Assembly (NCBI RefSeq): GCF_963675985.1
Contig: NZ_OY780957.1
Coordinates: forward strand, 790,001 to 854,000
Length of the DNA stretch: 64,000 bases
DNA from: an uncultured Roseibium sp.
GTDB taxonomy: Bacteria > Pseudomonadota > Alphaproteobacteria > Rhizobiales > Stappiaceae
Direction: 5' to 3'
In this document: positions 18,166 through 27,635 of the stretch, one piece after another
Layout of the letters: every line of letters begins with the position of its first letter
How positions within the stretch are numbered: the stretch's first letter is position 1
Made by a program: the position numbers and the translations under genes
The notes under the pieces: model-generated
Databases searched by the model: none
Told to the model about the DNA's origin: nothing
The model's input: the letters and a program-made list of their open reading frames with translations, nothing else

Positions 18166-18390
18166 CTATTCCGCCTCGCCGCCGCTCATCGCGGTGGAAA
18201 TCACGCCGAAGATATCGTCCCGGATCGTCACGCCGATCGACGTCAGGGTCGCGATGATGGCGACACTGATCATGCCGACGATCATGCCGTATTCGACGGA
18301 GGCAGCGCCAGTCTCGTCTCTGGAGAAACGCTGCACGGAAGCCGCAAGTTCAGTTTCGAAGAAGCCGGTCGCCTTTCCAACGTGCGTCAT
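18166..18390 (-). CDS. Flp-type pilin-like protein
   Basis: 74 residues. Matches Flp/Fap pilins: a basic N-terminal leader of about 24 residues, then RDETGAASVEYGMIVGMISV, where G-A-A-S-V-E-Y resembles the prepilin cleavage and E5/Y6 residues, then a hydrophobic helix. The leader is long and the usual TadV-site is RDETGA|ASVEYG. No tad/cpa genes are adjacent, so it is either an orphan pilin or a pseudopilin-like protein. AAAGGG precedes the ATG. Confidence 0.75.
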   Translation of the reverse strand: MTHVGKATGFFETELAASVQRFSRDETGAASVEYGMIVGMISVAIIATLTSIGVTIRDDIFGVISTAMSGGEAE

Positions 18391-18431
18391 GACAGTGCCC
18401 TTTCACCAAACGGATCGGGGCAACTTGCCCC

Positions 18432-18839
18432 TTACGTCGACACCAGATCCATCAGATGCGGTATCAGCGGCTCGTCTGCGGGAGGCATGGGGTAATCGCG
18501 GAGCCTGACGGGGCGGACCCATTTGAGGGTCTGACCTTCCATCGCACTCGGCGTTCCGTCCCATCGACGGCAGACGTAAAGTGGCATCAACAAATGAAAA
18601 TCTTCGTAAGCGTGGCTCGCAAAGGTCAGAGGCGCGAGGCACGCTTCGTTAACACTTATGCCGAGTTCTTCATAAAGTTCTCTGATGAGTGTTTCTTCCG
18701 GCCGCTCGCCCGCCTCGACCTTTCCGCCCGGAAACTCCCACAATCCGGCCATTGATTTTCCTTCCGGCCGCTGAGCGAGCAGGATACGCCCGTCAATATC
18801 GACAAGGGCACAAGCGGCGACCAGGACAATACGGCTCAT
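18432..18839 (-). CDS. mutT: (deoxy)nucleoside triphosphate pyrophosphohydrolase, MutT type
   Basis: 135 residues. Complete Nudix box GKVEAGERPEETLIREL followed by YEELGI (GX5EX7REUXEEXGU). MutT removes 8-oxo-dGTP from the nucleotide pool. The MPLYVCRRWDGTP segment is also typical of MutT. Located just downstream of argJ on the same strand, 93 bases away, a common alphaproteobacterial order. Confidence 0.93.
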   Translation of the reverse strand: MSRIVLVAACALVDIDGRILLAQRPEGKSMAGLWEFPGGKVEAGERPEETLIRELYEELGISVNEACLAPLTFASHAYEDFHLLMPLYVCRRWDGTPSAMEGQTLKWVRPVRLRDYPMPPADEPLIPHLMDLVST

Positions 18840-18932
18840 GAATAGACTGTTCCACTGTCTGACAGATGGCTTACGGACGGTTTACCCTGTTGCGCAACAC
18901 TTCTTAAGGATGCGCAGGGTGTTCTTCGTCCG

Positions 18933-20180
18933 TCAGCTCCGGTAATCGCCGTTGATGGCGACATATTCCTTGGTGAGATCGCAGGTCCACACACGGGCCT
19001 GGCCATTTCCGAGACCGAGCTCGACGCGAATGACGATCTCCTCTTCCTTCATGACCGCACCGGCGGCCTCTTCGGAATAGTCCGGATCGCGTTCGCCCTC
19101 CACGGCGACGCGCACGTCGCCGAACCAGATCGCAAGCCGGTCCCGGTCCGCGGGTTCGCCCGCCTTTCCGACCGCCATGACCACACGGCCCCAGTTCGCG
19201 TCCTCTCCGGCGATCGCCGTCTTCACCAGCGGCGAATTGGCGATCGACATGGCAATGACCTTGGCCGAGGCATCGCTCTCCGCGCCATCCACCTGGATTT
19301 CGACAAATTTCCGCGCGCCTTCACCGTCCCGCACGATCTGCTGGGACAGGTTGACCATCACATCGGCGAGCGCGGCCCGCACCGTGTCCAAGCGCGGATC
19401 GTCCAGGGAGGCAATCGGTTCAACGCCCCGTTTCGCCGCCGCACCGGTTGCAAACAGCAGCACCGTGTCAGACGTCGAGGTATCGCTGTCGACCGTCAGC
19501 GAATTGAAACTGCCGTCGACTTCGCCGGAGAGCATGGCCTGCAGCACGTCGGCGGAAATCGCAGCGTCGGTGAAGATGAACGACAGCATGGTCGCCATGT
19601 CCGGAGCGATCATCCCCGCGCCCTTGGCCATGCCGTTGATGGTCATCGTTTCTCCGTCGAGCTCGACCGAGGCGGTGGCCACCTTTGGATAGGTATCGGT
19701 GGTCATGATCGCCTTGGCCGCGTCGACCCACGCAGCCGGTCTTTCCATCGCAGCAAGGCCGTCGATCACCGTCTCGAATTTTTCCGCGGCCAGCGGCTCG
19801 CCGATCACACCCGTCGAAGCGAGGAAGATTTCTTCCGGCTTGCAATCCAGCGCCTTCGCGGCGATCCGCGCGGACAGCTCAACGGCCGCCTTGCCTTTCT
19901 TGCCGGTAAAGGCGTTGGCATTGCCGGAATTGACCAGGAGGCCGCGGGCCTGTCCGGCCTTCAAAATGGACTTGCACCAGTCGACAGGCGCCGACGAGCA
20001 GCGCGATTTGGTGAAGACGCCGGCAACGGTTGTTCCCGCGTCGATTCGCGCCAGAAGGACGTCGGTTCGCCCCTTGTACTTGATGCCCGCTTCGGCCGTT
20101 GCAAAACGAACGCCGTCGATCTCCGGCATGTCCGGATAGGATTTGGGGGCAAGGGGAGAAACTGACGCTGACGCGGCCAT
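18933..20180 (-). CDS. argJ: bifunctional glutamate N-acetyltransferase / amino-acid acetyltransferase ArgJ
   Basis: 415 residues. Recycles the acetyl group between N-acetylornithine and glutamate in arginine synthesis. The self-cleavage site is visible as GAGMIAPDMATMLSF, where the Thr of ATML becomes the nucleophile of the beta chain. I choose ATG 20180 (MAASASVSPLAPKSYP); the frame runs on upstream to 20210 without better signals. Follows the parvulin gene but a terminator lies between them. Confidence 0.95.
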   Translation of the reverse strand: MAASASVSPLAPKSYPDMPEIDGVRFATAEAGIKYKGRTDVLLARIDAGTTVAGVFTKSRCSSAPVDWCKSILKAGQARGLLVNSGNANAFTGKKGKAAVELSARIAAKALDCKPEEIFLASTGVIGEPLAAEKFETVIDGLAAMERPAAWVDAAKAIMTTDTYPKVATASVELDGETMTINGMAKGAGMIAPDMATMLSFIFTDAAISADVLQAMLSGEVDGSFNSLTVDSDTSTSDTVLLFATGAAAKRGVEPIASLDDPRLDTVRAALADVMVNLSQQIVRDGEGARKFVEIQVDGAESDASAKVIAMSIANSPLVKTAIAGEDANWGRVVMAVGKAGEPADRDRLAIWFGDVRVAVEGERDPDYSEEAAGAVMKEEEIVIRVELGLGNGQARVWTCDLTKEYVAINGDYRS

Positions 20181-20208
20181 AGGCCAAACTCCTGCAGCAG
20201 GTGGGACC

Positions 20209-20258
20209 AAGAAAAAGAAAACCGCTCCGGTTCAGGCTCTTATGCCCGTGCCGGAGCG
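20209..20258 (-). terminator. rho-independent terminator after the parvulin gene
   Basis: CGCTCCGG and CCGGAGCG pair across a 20-base loop (20223-20258), followed on the minus strand by GTTTTCTTTTT. It sits between the parvulin stop (20291) and argJ start (20180). Confidence 0.7.
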
Positions 20259-20290
20259 ATCTCGTCCAGTATGTTTAAACGCAAATGCGC

Positions 20291-21139
20291 TTATTTTGCA
20301 TCCTGCTGCTTCGCCAGGGTTTCGTCGAGGATTTCGACAGGCGTTTCAGCCTTCAATTCCGCCATCACCGTCTCATAGCGTTCGCGAATGAGCTGCTGGC
20401 GCAGTTTTGCGGCCACATCTTCGAATTTCGGCTTTTCCAGCGGACGCTTGTCCTCGACCTTGATCACATGCCAACCGAACTGGGTCTGAACCGGTTCCTT
20501 GGTGATGCCGCCCTTGTCCAGGGCGAAAGCGGCCGTTTCGAATTCCGGCACCATCTGACCCTTGGAGAAATATCCGAGTTCCCCGCCCTTGGGCCCGGAC
20601 GGTCCGGTCGACTTTTCCTTGGCCAGTTCGGCGAAATCGGCACCGTCTTCCAACTGTTTGATGATCTCTTCGGCTTCCGCCTTGTCCTTGACGAGGATGT
20701 GGCGCGCGCTGATTTCCTCGCCGCTGAAGTCGGCGTATTCCTTTTCATAGGCCGCCTTCAGATCGTCGGGGGAGATCGTCGAGTCGATCTTGTCTTTCAG
20801 ATAGGCGTTCCGCAGCACCTTCAGCTTCAGGAAATTCAACTGACGCTTGACATCGTCACTCTCACCGAGACCGTCCTTTTCGGCCGCCTGGGCGAAAAGT
20901 TCCATGTCGACGAGGACATCGAGCAGAATGGAACGCCACTGCGTCGGCGGAAATTTCTGCAAGTCGGCGCCGACATCCTGGGCGGCATAGGCAAGATCCG
21001 CCTCGGTGATCTCCGCATCGCCGACCTTCGCGACAACATCGTCCGGTTCTGCCGCATGAATTGCCGTACTACCCAGCGTCAGTGCGAGCGCAGGTACGAG
21101 AAGCAACCGTGCAGGCCGGCGCATGGAAAAATGGAACAT
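20291..21139 (-). CDS. peptidylprolyl isomerase, parvulin type, exported
   Basis: 282 residues. Begins with a signal peptide ending ALTLGSTAIHA, so it is periplasmic. PPIC/parvulin domain from about 140: ARHILVKDKAEAEEII, GPKGGELGYFSKGQMVPEFE and TQFGWHVIKVED. An N-terminal SurA-like helical part precedes it. Folds outer-membrane or secreted proteins by prolyl isomerisation. The frame is open to 21502, but ATG 21139 has an AAAGGA site and gives the signal peptide. Divergent from secA: secretion motor and periplasmic foldase share a 271-base gap. Confidence 0.92.
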   Translation of the reverse strand: MFHFSMRRPARLLLVPALALTLGSTAIHAAEPDDVVAKVGDAEITEADLAYAAQDVGADLQKFPPTQWRSILLDVLVDMELFAQAAEKDGLGESDDVKRQLNFLKLKVLRNAYLKDKIDSTISPDDLKAAYEKEYADFSGEEISARHILVKDKAEAEEIIKQLEDGADFAELAKEKSTGPSGPKGGELGYFSKGQMVPEFETAAFALDKGGITKEPVQTQFGWHVIKVEDKRPLEKPKFEDVAAKLRQQLIRERYETVMAELKAETPVEILDETLAKQQDAK

Positions 21140-21410
21140 TTGGTGTCCTTTGCAATTCGGAACTGTTTTTATAAAGGCCCTACGCGGCAGGGCGTTGCAA
21201 CTTTGCCGAAACCAGCGGCGTTGACAAGCATCTGGCCCCCTCTTATCTGTCGAACGTCCCGACCTTCGGGTTCGGGCATGATCTTCGCCACGAGTTTTCT
21301 GCTTGTGCATTGGCACAATCAGAAGAAAGTGGACAGCAATTGAGACGATTTCATGGGCTGGCGCCTGACACTGTCTATTGGTCGCCGCCCGACAGGGGAA
21401 GGACCGCCAC

Positions 21411-24200
21411 ATGGCTGGCCTTGGCGCTTTAGCACGTAAGATTTTCGGTTCCGCCAATGACCGCAAGGTAAAATCATTCCGGGCAACGGTTGAGCAGATC
21501 AACGCGCTCGAGCCGGAAATACAGGCTCTTTCGGACGACGCGTTGCGCGCCCGAACCGATCAGTTCCGAGAGCAGTACAAGAACGGAACGTCTCTGGACG
21601 ATCTGCTGGTTCCCGCTTTCGCAACCGTTCGCGAAGCCGCGAAACGCGCGCTCGGGCAACGTCACTACGATGTCCAGCTGATCGGCGGCATGGTTCTGAA
21701 TTCCGGACGGATCGCGGAAATGAGGACCGGTGAAGGTAAGACATTGGTCGCAACCGCACCGGTTTATCTGAATGCCCTGACAGGACGCGGCGTCCACGTC
21801 GTGACCGTCAACGACTATCTCGCCCAACGCGACAGCGACTGGATGGGGCAGGTCTACCGCTTCCTTGGCCTGTCCGTCGGCTGCATCACCCACGGACTTT
21901 CCGACGAAGAGCGCCGCGATGCCTATGCGGCGGACGTGACTTACGGCACCAACAACGAGTTCGGCTTCGATTATCTGCGCGACAACATGAAGCACGACCG
22001 TGAATCCATGGTTCAGCGCGACCATGCCTACGCGATCGTTGACGAAGTCGACTCCATCCTGATCGACGAAGCAAGAACCCCGCTGATCATTTCCGGCCCG
22101 CTCGAAGACCGGTCGGACTTCTACAACACCGTCGACGCCTTCATTCCCCACCTGACGGAAGAAGACTTCGAACTCGATGAAAAGCAGCGTTCGACCCACT
22201 TCACCGAAGCCGGTAACGAAAAGCTGGAGAAGCTTCTCGGCGAGGCAGGCCTTCTGAAAGGCGAGTCGCTTTATGATGTCGAGAACGTCTCCGTCGTTCA
22301 CCACCTGCAGCAGGCGCTAAAGGCGCACAAGCTGTTCCAGCGCGACAAGGACTATATCGTCCGCAACGGCGAAGTGGTCATTATCGACGAATTCACCGGC
22401 CGCATGATGCCGGGCCGGCGGTTCTCCGAAGGGCTGCACCAGGCACTCGAGGCCCGCGAGAAGGTCCGCATCCAGCCGGAAAACCAGACACTCGCGTCCA
22501 TTACCTTCCAGAACTACTTCCGCATGTACGACAAGCTGGCCGGCATGACCGGTACGGCCTGGACGGAAGCGGACGAATTCATGGATATCTACAGTCTCGA
22601 CGTGGTCGAGATCCCGACCAACCTGCCGGTCTCCCGTATCGACGACGACGATGAGGTCTACCGGTCGGTCGAGGAAAAGTACCACGCGATCGTCAAGCTG
22701 ATCGACGATTGCAAGGAACGGGGTCAGCCGATCCTGGTCGGCACCACATCGATCGAAAAATCGGAATATCTGGCGGAGCTTCTGAAGAAGCACGGCTACA
22801 GGCAGATCGACGTGACCGACCCGAACGCCTTCGCCCCGCTTTATGACGGTGATCAGGGCACGTCGAAGGAAAAGATCTTCGCGGTTCTGAACGCCCGCTA
22901 TCACGAGCAGGAAGCCTTCATCATCGCCCAGGCGGGTCTGCCCGGCGCGGTCACGATTGCCACCAACATGGCCGGCCGCGGCACCGACATTCAGCTCGGC
23001 GGCAACTCCGACTTGCGCATCGAACGCGAACTCGCCGATGTCCCGGAAGGTGAAGAGCGCGATGCCAGGATCGCCGCCATTCGTGCCGATGTTGAATCGC
23101 TCAAGCAAAAGGCGCTAGCCGCCGGCGGTCTCTACGTGATCGGAACCGAACGGCACGAGAGCCGCCGGATCGACAACCAGCTGCGCGGCCGTTCCGGCCG
23201 TCAGGGCGATCCGGGTCACTCCAAGTTCTTCCTGTCGCTCCAGGACGACCTGATGCGCATCTTCGGCTCCGAGCGCATGGACTCCATGCTTCAGAAGCTC
23301 GGGCTGGAAGAAGGCGAGGCCATCATCCACCCCTGGATCAACAAGGCCCTGGAAAAGGCACAGCAGAAGGTCGAGGCCCGCAACTTCGACATGCGCAAGA
23401 ACGTGCTCAAGTACGACGACGTCATGAACGACCAGCGCAAGGTGGTCTTCGAGCAACGCGTCGAACTCATGGACGGCGAGGCCATCCAGGAAGCCGTGGC
23501 CGACATGCGTCATGATGTGATCGAGGACCTTGTCGCCCGCCACATCCCGGAACGCGCCTATCCGGAGCAATGGGATACCGAGGGCCTGCAGGAAGAGGTC
23601 GGGAACATCCTCAACCTGGACCTGCCGATCAAGGATTGGGCCGCCGAAGAGGGCATTGCGGAGGAAGAGGTCAAGGACCGCCTCCGCCGCGCCGCGGACG
23701 AGGCCATGGCGCAGAAAGTCGCCAGATATAGCCCCACCACGATGCGCTATGTGGAAAAGGCAATCCTGCTGCAGACCTTCGACCATCTATGGCGCGATCA
23801 CCTGTCCAACCTCGACCACTTGCGCTCGGTCATCGGATTCCGCGGATACGCCCAACGCGATCCGCTGCAGGAATACAAGACCGAAGCCTTCACCCTGTTC
23901 GAGGCCATGCTGTCCCAGCTCCGCCAGATGACGACCGCGCAGTTGATGCGGGTCGAACTGGTGCAGGAACAGGCCCCCGCCTTCACAGATGAAGAGCTGC
24001 CGGAAATGCATGCGCATCATGTCGATGCGACGACGGGCATGGACGAAATAGCGCTGGCGGATGCTCAACTCGCACCGCCCGCCCCCGCTGCGGCTCGCAA
24101 CCCCGAGGACCCGTCCACCTGGGGCAAGGTCGGCCGCAACGAAGCCTGCCCCTGCGGCTCCGGCAAGAAGTACAAGCATTGCCACGGAGCGCTGAACTGA
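21411..24200 (+). CDS. secA: preprotein translocase ATPase SecA
   Basis: 929 residues, usual for alphaproteobacteria. Motor of the Sec pathway. Seen: Walker A MRTGEGKT at 104-111, DEVDSILIDEARTPLI (Walker B), MAGRGTDIQLGG and the second RecA fold with QLRGRSGRQGDPG, and the C-terminal zinc-binding CPCGSGKKYKHCH that contacts SecB and the ribosome. ATG 21411 is preferred over an upstream in-frame start at 21378 because AGGGGAAGGA lies just before it and homologues begin here. Confidence 0.98.
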   Translation: MAGLGALARKIFGSANDRKVKSFRATVEQINALEPEIQALSDDALRARTDQFREQYKNGTSLDDLLVPAFATVREAAKRALGQRHYDVQLIGGMVLNSGRIAEMRTGEGKTLVATAPVYLNALTGRGVHVVTVNDYLAQRDSDWMGQVYRFLGLSVGCITHGLSDEERRDAYAADVTYGTNNEFGFDYLRDNMKHDRESMVQRDHAYAIVDEVDSILIDEARTPLIISGPLEDRSDFYNTVDAFIPHLTEEDFELDEKQRSTHFTEAGNEKLEKLLGEAGLLKGESLYDVENVSVVHHLQQALKAHKLFQRDKDYIVRNGEVVIIDEFTGRMMPGRRFSEGLHQALEAREKVRIQPENQTLASITFQNYFRMYDKLAGMTGTAWTEADEFMDIYSLDVVEIPTNLPVSRIDDDDEVYRSVEEKYHAIVKLIDDCKERGQPILVGTTSIEKSEYLAELLKKHGYRQIDVTDPNAFAPLYDGDQGTSKEKIFAVLNARYHEQEAFIIAQAGLPGAVTIATNMAGRGTDIQLGGNSDLRIERELADVPEGEERDARIAAIRADVESLKQKALAAGGLYVIGTERHESRRIDNQLRGRSGRQGDPGHSKFFLSLQDDLMRIFGSERMDSMLQKLGLEEGEAIIHPWINKALEKAQQKVEARNFDMRKNVLKYDDVMNDQRKVVFEQRVELMDGEAIQEAVADMRHDVIEDLVARHIPERAYPEQWDTEGLQEEVGNILNLDLPIKDWAAEEGIAEEEVKDRLRRAADEAMAQKVARYSPTTMRYVEKAILLQTFDHLWRDHLSNLDHLRSVIGFRGYAQRDPLQEYKTEAFTLFEAMLSQLRQMTTAQLMRVELVQEQAPAFTDEELPEMHAHHVDATTGMDEIALADAQLAPPAPAAARNPEDPSTWGKVGRNEACPCGSGKKYKHCHGALN

Positions 24201-24228
24201 CCGGCTCCTGACAGATCGGAAATGAAGA

Positions 24229-24262
24229 AAGCCGCTGGCGGAAACAAATTCGCCGGCGGCTT
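24229..24262 (+). terminator. hairpin after secA
   Basis: AAGCCGCTGGCG and CGCCGGCGGCTT pair over 12 bases with one G-T wobble, 29 bases past the secA stop. The T-run after it is poor (TCTGTG), so termination strength is uncertain. Confidence 0.55.
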
Positions 24263-24616
24263 CTGTGTATCCGGCTGCGTTTCCATACTTAAGGACCTTC
24301 AGGACGCCCTTGATCAGGGCACGCCCCTCCTTGCCGGAGGGGTCCGAGGAGCGTTTCGGCGACGTCCTCGAGGAGGCTTACGAGGGTAGCCTCCAGCCGT
24401 TTGTCGAGGATCTTGTCGAGGGTGGGGAGGAATGCCTGGAGATATTCGACCTGAACGTTTCTTCCCGCGCCGCGGTCGCCAAGGCTAGAACATCGCGACC
24501 GATGCCGTTTAACGGTGTCCGGTCTTCCCGTGTGACATTTGCCCGAAACCGGGGTAGGCAAGGCGCATGAACAGCCAGCCCGACTTTCAAGTGACGGGTG
24601 ACGACCGGTTTGATGC
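24263..24616. other. structured intergenic stretch with uncertain small ORF
   Basis: No gene can be called with confidence. Two small hairpins are visible: GCCCT-TGATC-AGGGC (24306-24320) and CCCCTCC-TTGCC-GGAGGGG (24324-24342). On the minus strand the frame 24289-24624 contains an amphipathic Leu-rich segment, LDKILDKRLEATLVSLLED, with coding-like third positions, but its N-terminal half is Arg/Cys/Ser-rich and unlike a protein. An overlapping plus-strand frame (24265-24570) is no better. Confidence 0.3.
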
Positions 24617-25642
24617 ATGAGCACAATGACTGAGCAAGACAGTACACCCTATCTGCGCCGGCGCCATGAAACCCGCCCGGAAGCCCCGCTCATCAGCATC
24701 GTCGTGCCGGTCTTCAATGAAGAAGACGTCATCGACCATTTTCTGACCGACACAAGGGCGGTGCTCGATCCGCTTGGCCTGCCCTACGAATATGTCTTCA
24801 TCGATGACGGCAGTCGGGACAACACGGCCAACCTGATCTCCGGAAAACTGGACGGCGGCCTGCCGGGCCGGCTTGTCGGCCTGTCGCGCAATTTCGGCAA
24901 GGAGGCCGCGCTGTCCGCAGGTCTCGAACACGCCAGGGGGGATGTCGTCATCATCATCGACGTCGACCTGCAGGACCCTCCGGAACTCATACCCCGCATG
25001 CTCGACGGCTGGCGCGCCGGTTACGACGTCGTCTACGGACTGCGGGTCGACCGCTCCTCCGATACGCTGATGAAGCGCGGCTCTGCGGACCTGTTCTACC
25101 GACTGTTCAATCGCCTCGCCAATATCGACATGCCCGCCAATGCAGGCGATTTCCGCCTGATCGACCGGGTGGTCGTCGAGGCGCTTTTAAAGCTGCCCGA
25201 ACGCAACCGCTTCATGAAGGGGCTGTTCGCATGGGTCGGGTTCCCGGCCATGGCCCTGCCATATGAGCGCCCGCCGCGGCGCGCCGGCGAAGGCAAGTGG
25301 AACTACTGGAAACTCTGGAACTTCGCCATCGACGGACTGACCGGCTTCACCACAATGCCCTTGCGGGTCTGGCTCTATGGCGGTGCGCTGGTGGCAGCCC
25401 TGTCCTTTGCCTATGCGCTCTACCTGGTCATTCGCGTGCTGGTCTACGGCATCGATGTTCCAGGCTATGCTTCGCTGATGGTCGGCCTTTTGTTCTTCTC
25501 CGGTGTCCAGCTTCTGTCCATCGGCATGATCGGCGAATATGTCGCCCGGCTGTTCAACGAAGCCAAGCAGCGCCCCGTCTACCTCGTCCAGGATGTGATC
25601 GAGGGCAAAGGACCCAAAAGCAAGAAGGCGCCAGCCAAGTGA
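24617..25642 (+). CDS. GtrB/DPM1-like polyprenyl-phosphate glycosyltransferase, family 2
   Basis: 341 residues. GT2 fold with ISIVVPVFNEEDVI at about 27-40, DLQDPPELIPRM and the DXD-like DVDLQD; two hydrophobic helices near 240-310 anchor it in the inner membrane. Such enzymes charge undecaprenyl phosphate with a sugar. It overlaps the next gene (GtrA) as GTGA, and a large membrane glycosyltransferase follows, forming a complete Gtr-like module that would add a sugar to a glycan on the periplasmic side. Confidence 0.92.
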   Translation: MSTMTEQDSTPYLRRRHETRPEAPLISIVVPVFNEEDVIDHFLTDTRAVLDPLGLPYEYVFIDDGSRDNTANLISGKLDGGLPGRLVGLSRNFGKEAALSAGLEHARGDVVIIIDVDLQDPPELIPRMLDGWRAGYDVVYGLRVDRSSDTLMKRGSADLFYRLFNRLANIDMPANAGDFRLIDRVVVEALLKLPERNRFMKGLFAWVGFPAMALPYERPPRRAGEGKWNYWKLWNFAIDGLTGFTTMPLRVWLYGGALVAALSFAYALYLVIRVLVYGIDVPGYASLMVGLLFFSGVQLLSIGMIGEYVARLFNEAKQRPVYLVQDVIEGKGPKSKKAPAK

Positions 25643-26067
25643 CCGGGACTGCCAGGAGCAAGGTCGTCGCCGAAGCGGGCATGGCGGGTCGGTTCGCCGT
25701 CGTCGGCGCCATCGCAACACTGACCCATGCCGGTGTTGCCGTCACCCTCTTGAACATAAACCTGCTGACAGCCTTCCCCGCCAATATCGTCGGCTTTCTG
25801 GTCGCCTTCATCGTTTCCTTCAGCGGACACCATTTCTGGAGCTTCGCGGCAACCCACACGCCCGGACAGGCAGTCCGGCGGATGCGCCGCTTCTTTCTCC
25901 TGGCGATCAGCGGTTTCGCGCTGAATTCCGGCGTGCTCGCAAGCTGGCTTACGTTCACGCCCTGGCCGGACACACTGGGGATCCTGTTCGCAATCGCGGT
26001 GGTTCCCGCGCTCACCTTCCTCGGTGCGCGCTTCTGGGCCTTCTCCGCCCCCCAGCACGACTTGTGA
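25639..26067 (+). CDS. GtrA family membrane protein
   Basis: 142 residues from a GTG start that overlaps the stop of the upstream glycosyltransferase (GTGA). Four hydrophobic helices; AGRFAVVGAIATLTHAGVAV and NFxxxR-like GHHFWSFAA/ARFWAF patterns are typical of GtrA. GtrA proteins are thought to flip polyprenyl-phosphate sugars across the inner membrane. The open frame runs further upstream inside the previous gene, but that part is antiphase coding noise. Confidence 0.9.
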   Translation: MTGTARSKVVAEAGMAGRFAVVGAIATLTHAGVAVTLLNINLLTAFPANIVGFLVAFIVSFSGHHFWSFAATHTPGQAVRRMRRFFLLAISGFALNSGVLASWLTFTPWPDTLGILFAIAVVPALTFLGARFWAFSAPQHDL

Positions 26068-26077
26068 GTCAGACTGC

Positions 26078-27583
26078 ATGATGTCCGCCGAACGCTCCGC
26101 TCTTGCCTATGGCCTGACGCTCTGCCTGCTCTGGGCGCTGATCCCCTCCCTGTTCTTCCCCAATCCACCGCTCGACGTGGTGGAAGGGTTTGCCTGGGGC
26201 CGTGAACTTGCGCTCGGCTACACCAAGCATCCGCCGATGCAGGCGTGGCTCCTGGAGCTGAGCTTTCATCTGACCGGGGGCAAGGCCTATGGCGCCTACT
26301 GGCTCAGCGGCATTTCCATCGGGCTCGGCTATCTCGCCATCTGGCACCTGGCCCGCCGCTTCGACCTGACCGCTAGGCAGGCATTCTGGGCCATTGTGCT
26401 GACCAGCGTGACGTTCTACTTCACCCTGCCCGCACCGGAGTTCAATCCGAACATCCTGCAGATCCCGGTCTGGGCGGGCATGATCCTGTTCTTTCACCGG
26501 GCCCTGGAAAAAGGCCGCCTCACCGACTGGGTGATCCTGGGGCTGCTGTCCGCCTTCGGCCTCTACACCAAGTATTTCGTCGCCCTGCTGATCGGAGCCA
26601 TCGGCCTCTATGCCCTGGTGTTCCCGTCCGCCCGCCGTCACGTGATGACCGCCGGACCCTGGCTCGCAGCCCTCGTCTGCCTGCTGGCCTTCGCGCCGCA
26701 TCTGGCCTGGCTGGTCAAGACCGATTTCATCACCTTCAAATATGCCGCCAGCCGCAGCCATGAGGCTTCGGACTGGATCGATCATGTCTATAACCCGATC
26801 AACTTCCTCGGCGCCCAGATCGCAAATCATGCAGGTCTGTTCCTTGTTGCGCTCGCAGGATTCAGCCTTGCCACCTTGAAAAAAACCCGGCTGAAGCTCC
26901 CGGCCCCAAAACTGGAAAACCGCTCCGATACCGTCTTCCTGCTCTGGTTCGCCTTCCTGCCGCTCGGCGTCGTGCTCCTGGCATCGGCCGTGACAGGCAG
27001 CGAGTTCAAGCAGATGTGGGGAACACCCATGTTCGTGCTGTCAGGCATCCTCGCCGTCTGCGTGTTTCGTGTGCCGGCAGAATGGAGTTCCCCGAAACGG
27101 GCCTTCGTCACGGCAGCCCTCATTCAGGCGATTTTCCTGGGTGTCATCACCGGCCAGGCGTTGCTGGAGCCACTGTGGAAGAAAAAGCTGTCGCGGATCC
27201 ACTATCCGGGCCGCGAAACCGCCCTTTTTCTCTCGAACGAATGGCAGAAAGAAACGGGCACTCCGCTCGCCTATGTCGCCGGCGAGATGTGGCCGGTTGC
27301 CCACCTGACCCTGTTCGCCCCGAGCCGCCCGTCCATGTTCCTCGATCACGATCCCGCCCTGAGCCCGTGGATCGACATGGAAGACGTGCAGGAAAAAGGC
27401 GTGCTGCTGGTCTGGACCGGAGATGGAGCGAAGGTGCCACCCATGTTCCATCGCCTCTATCCGACGACGACCCGACAAGGCTTCAGGAGTTTTCATGCGC
27501 CGGGGTCCGGCACCATGCGCCCGGTCACCCTGAACTGGGTCATCGTGCCGCCGGGCAAGGTCGCGGAAATCGCGCCCGAATAA
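26078..27583 (+). CDS. ArnT/PMT-like membrane glycosyltransferase
   Basis: 501 residues with about 10-12 hydrophobic segments in the first 400 and a soluble C-terminal part. The first periplasmic loop contains DVVEGFAWGRELALGYTKHPP, where the acidic residues after the first helix match the catalytic loop of GT-C (GT83/GT39) enzymes. It should transfer a sugar from a polyprenyl-phosphate donor made by the two genes upstream onto lipid A, O-antigen or protein; the acceptor is unknown. ATG 26078 is followed at once by another ATG; an upstream in-frame start overlaps gtrA. Confidence 0.85.
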   Translation: MMSAERSALAYGLTLCLLWALIPSLFFPNPPLDVVEGFAWGRELALGYTKHPPMQAWLLELSFHLTGGKAYGAYWLSGISIGLGYLAIWHLARRFDLTARQAFWAIVLTSVTFYFTLPAPEFNPNILQIPVWAGMILFFHRALEKGRLTDWVILGLLSAFGLYTKYFVALLIGAIGLYALVFPSARRHVMTAGPWLAALVCLLAFAPHLAWLVKTDFITFKYAASRSHEASDWIDHVYNPINFLGAQIANHAGLFLVALAGFSLATLKKTRLKLPAPKLENRSDTVFLLWFAFLPLGVVLLASAVTGSEFKQMWGTPMFVLSGILAVCVFRVPAEWSSPKRAFVTAALIQAIFLGVITGQALLEPLWKKKLSRIHYPGRETALFLSNEWQKETGTPLAYVAGEMWPVAHLTLFAPSRPSMFLDHDPALSPWIDMEDVQEKGVLLVWTGDGAKVPPMFHRLYPTTTRQGFRSFHAPGSGTMRPVTLNWVIVPPGKVAEIAPE

Positions 27584-27635
27584 AATTCGGCCTCCGCTCA
27601 ACTCGCCGTAGCGAACGATAAAAAACCGAATTAAC

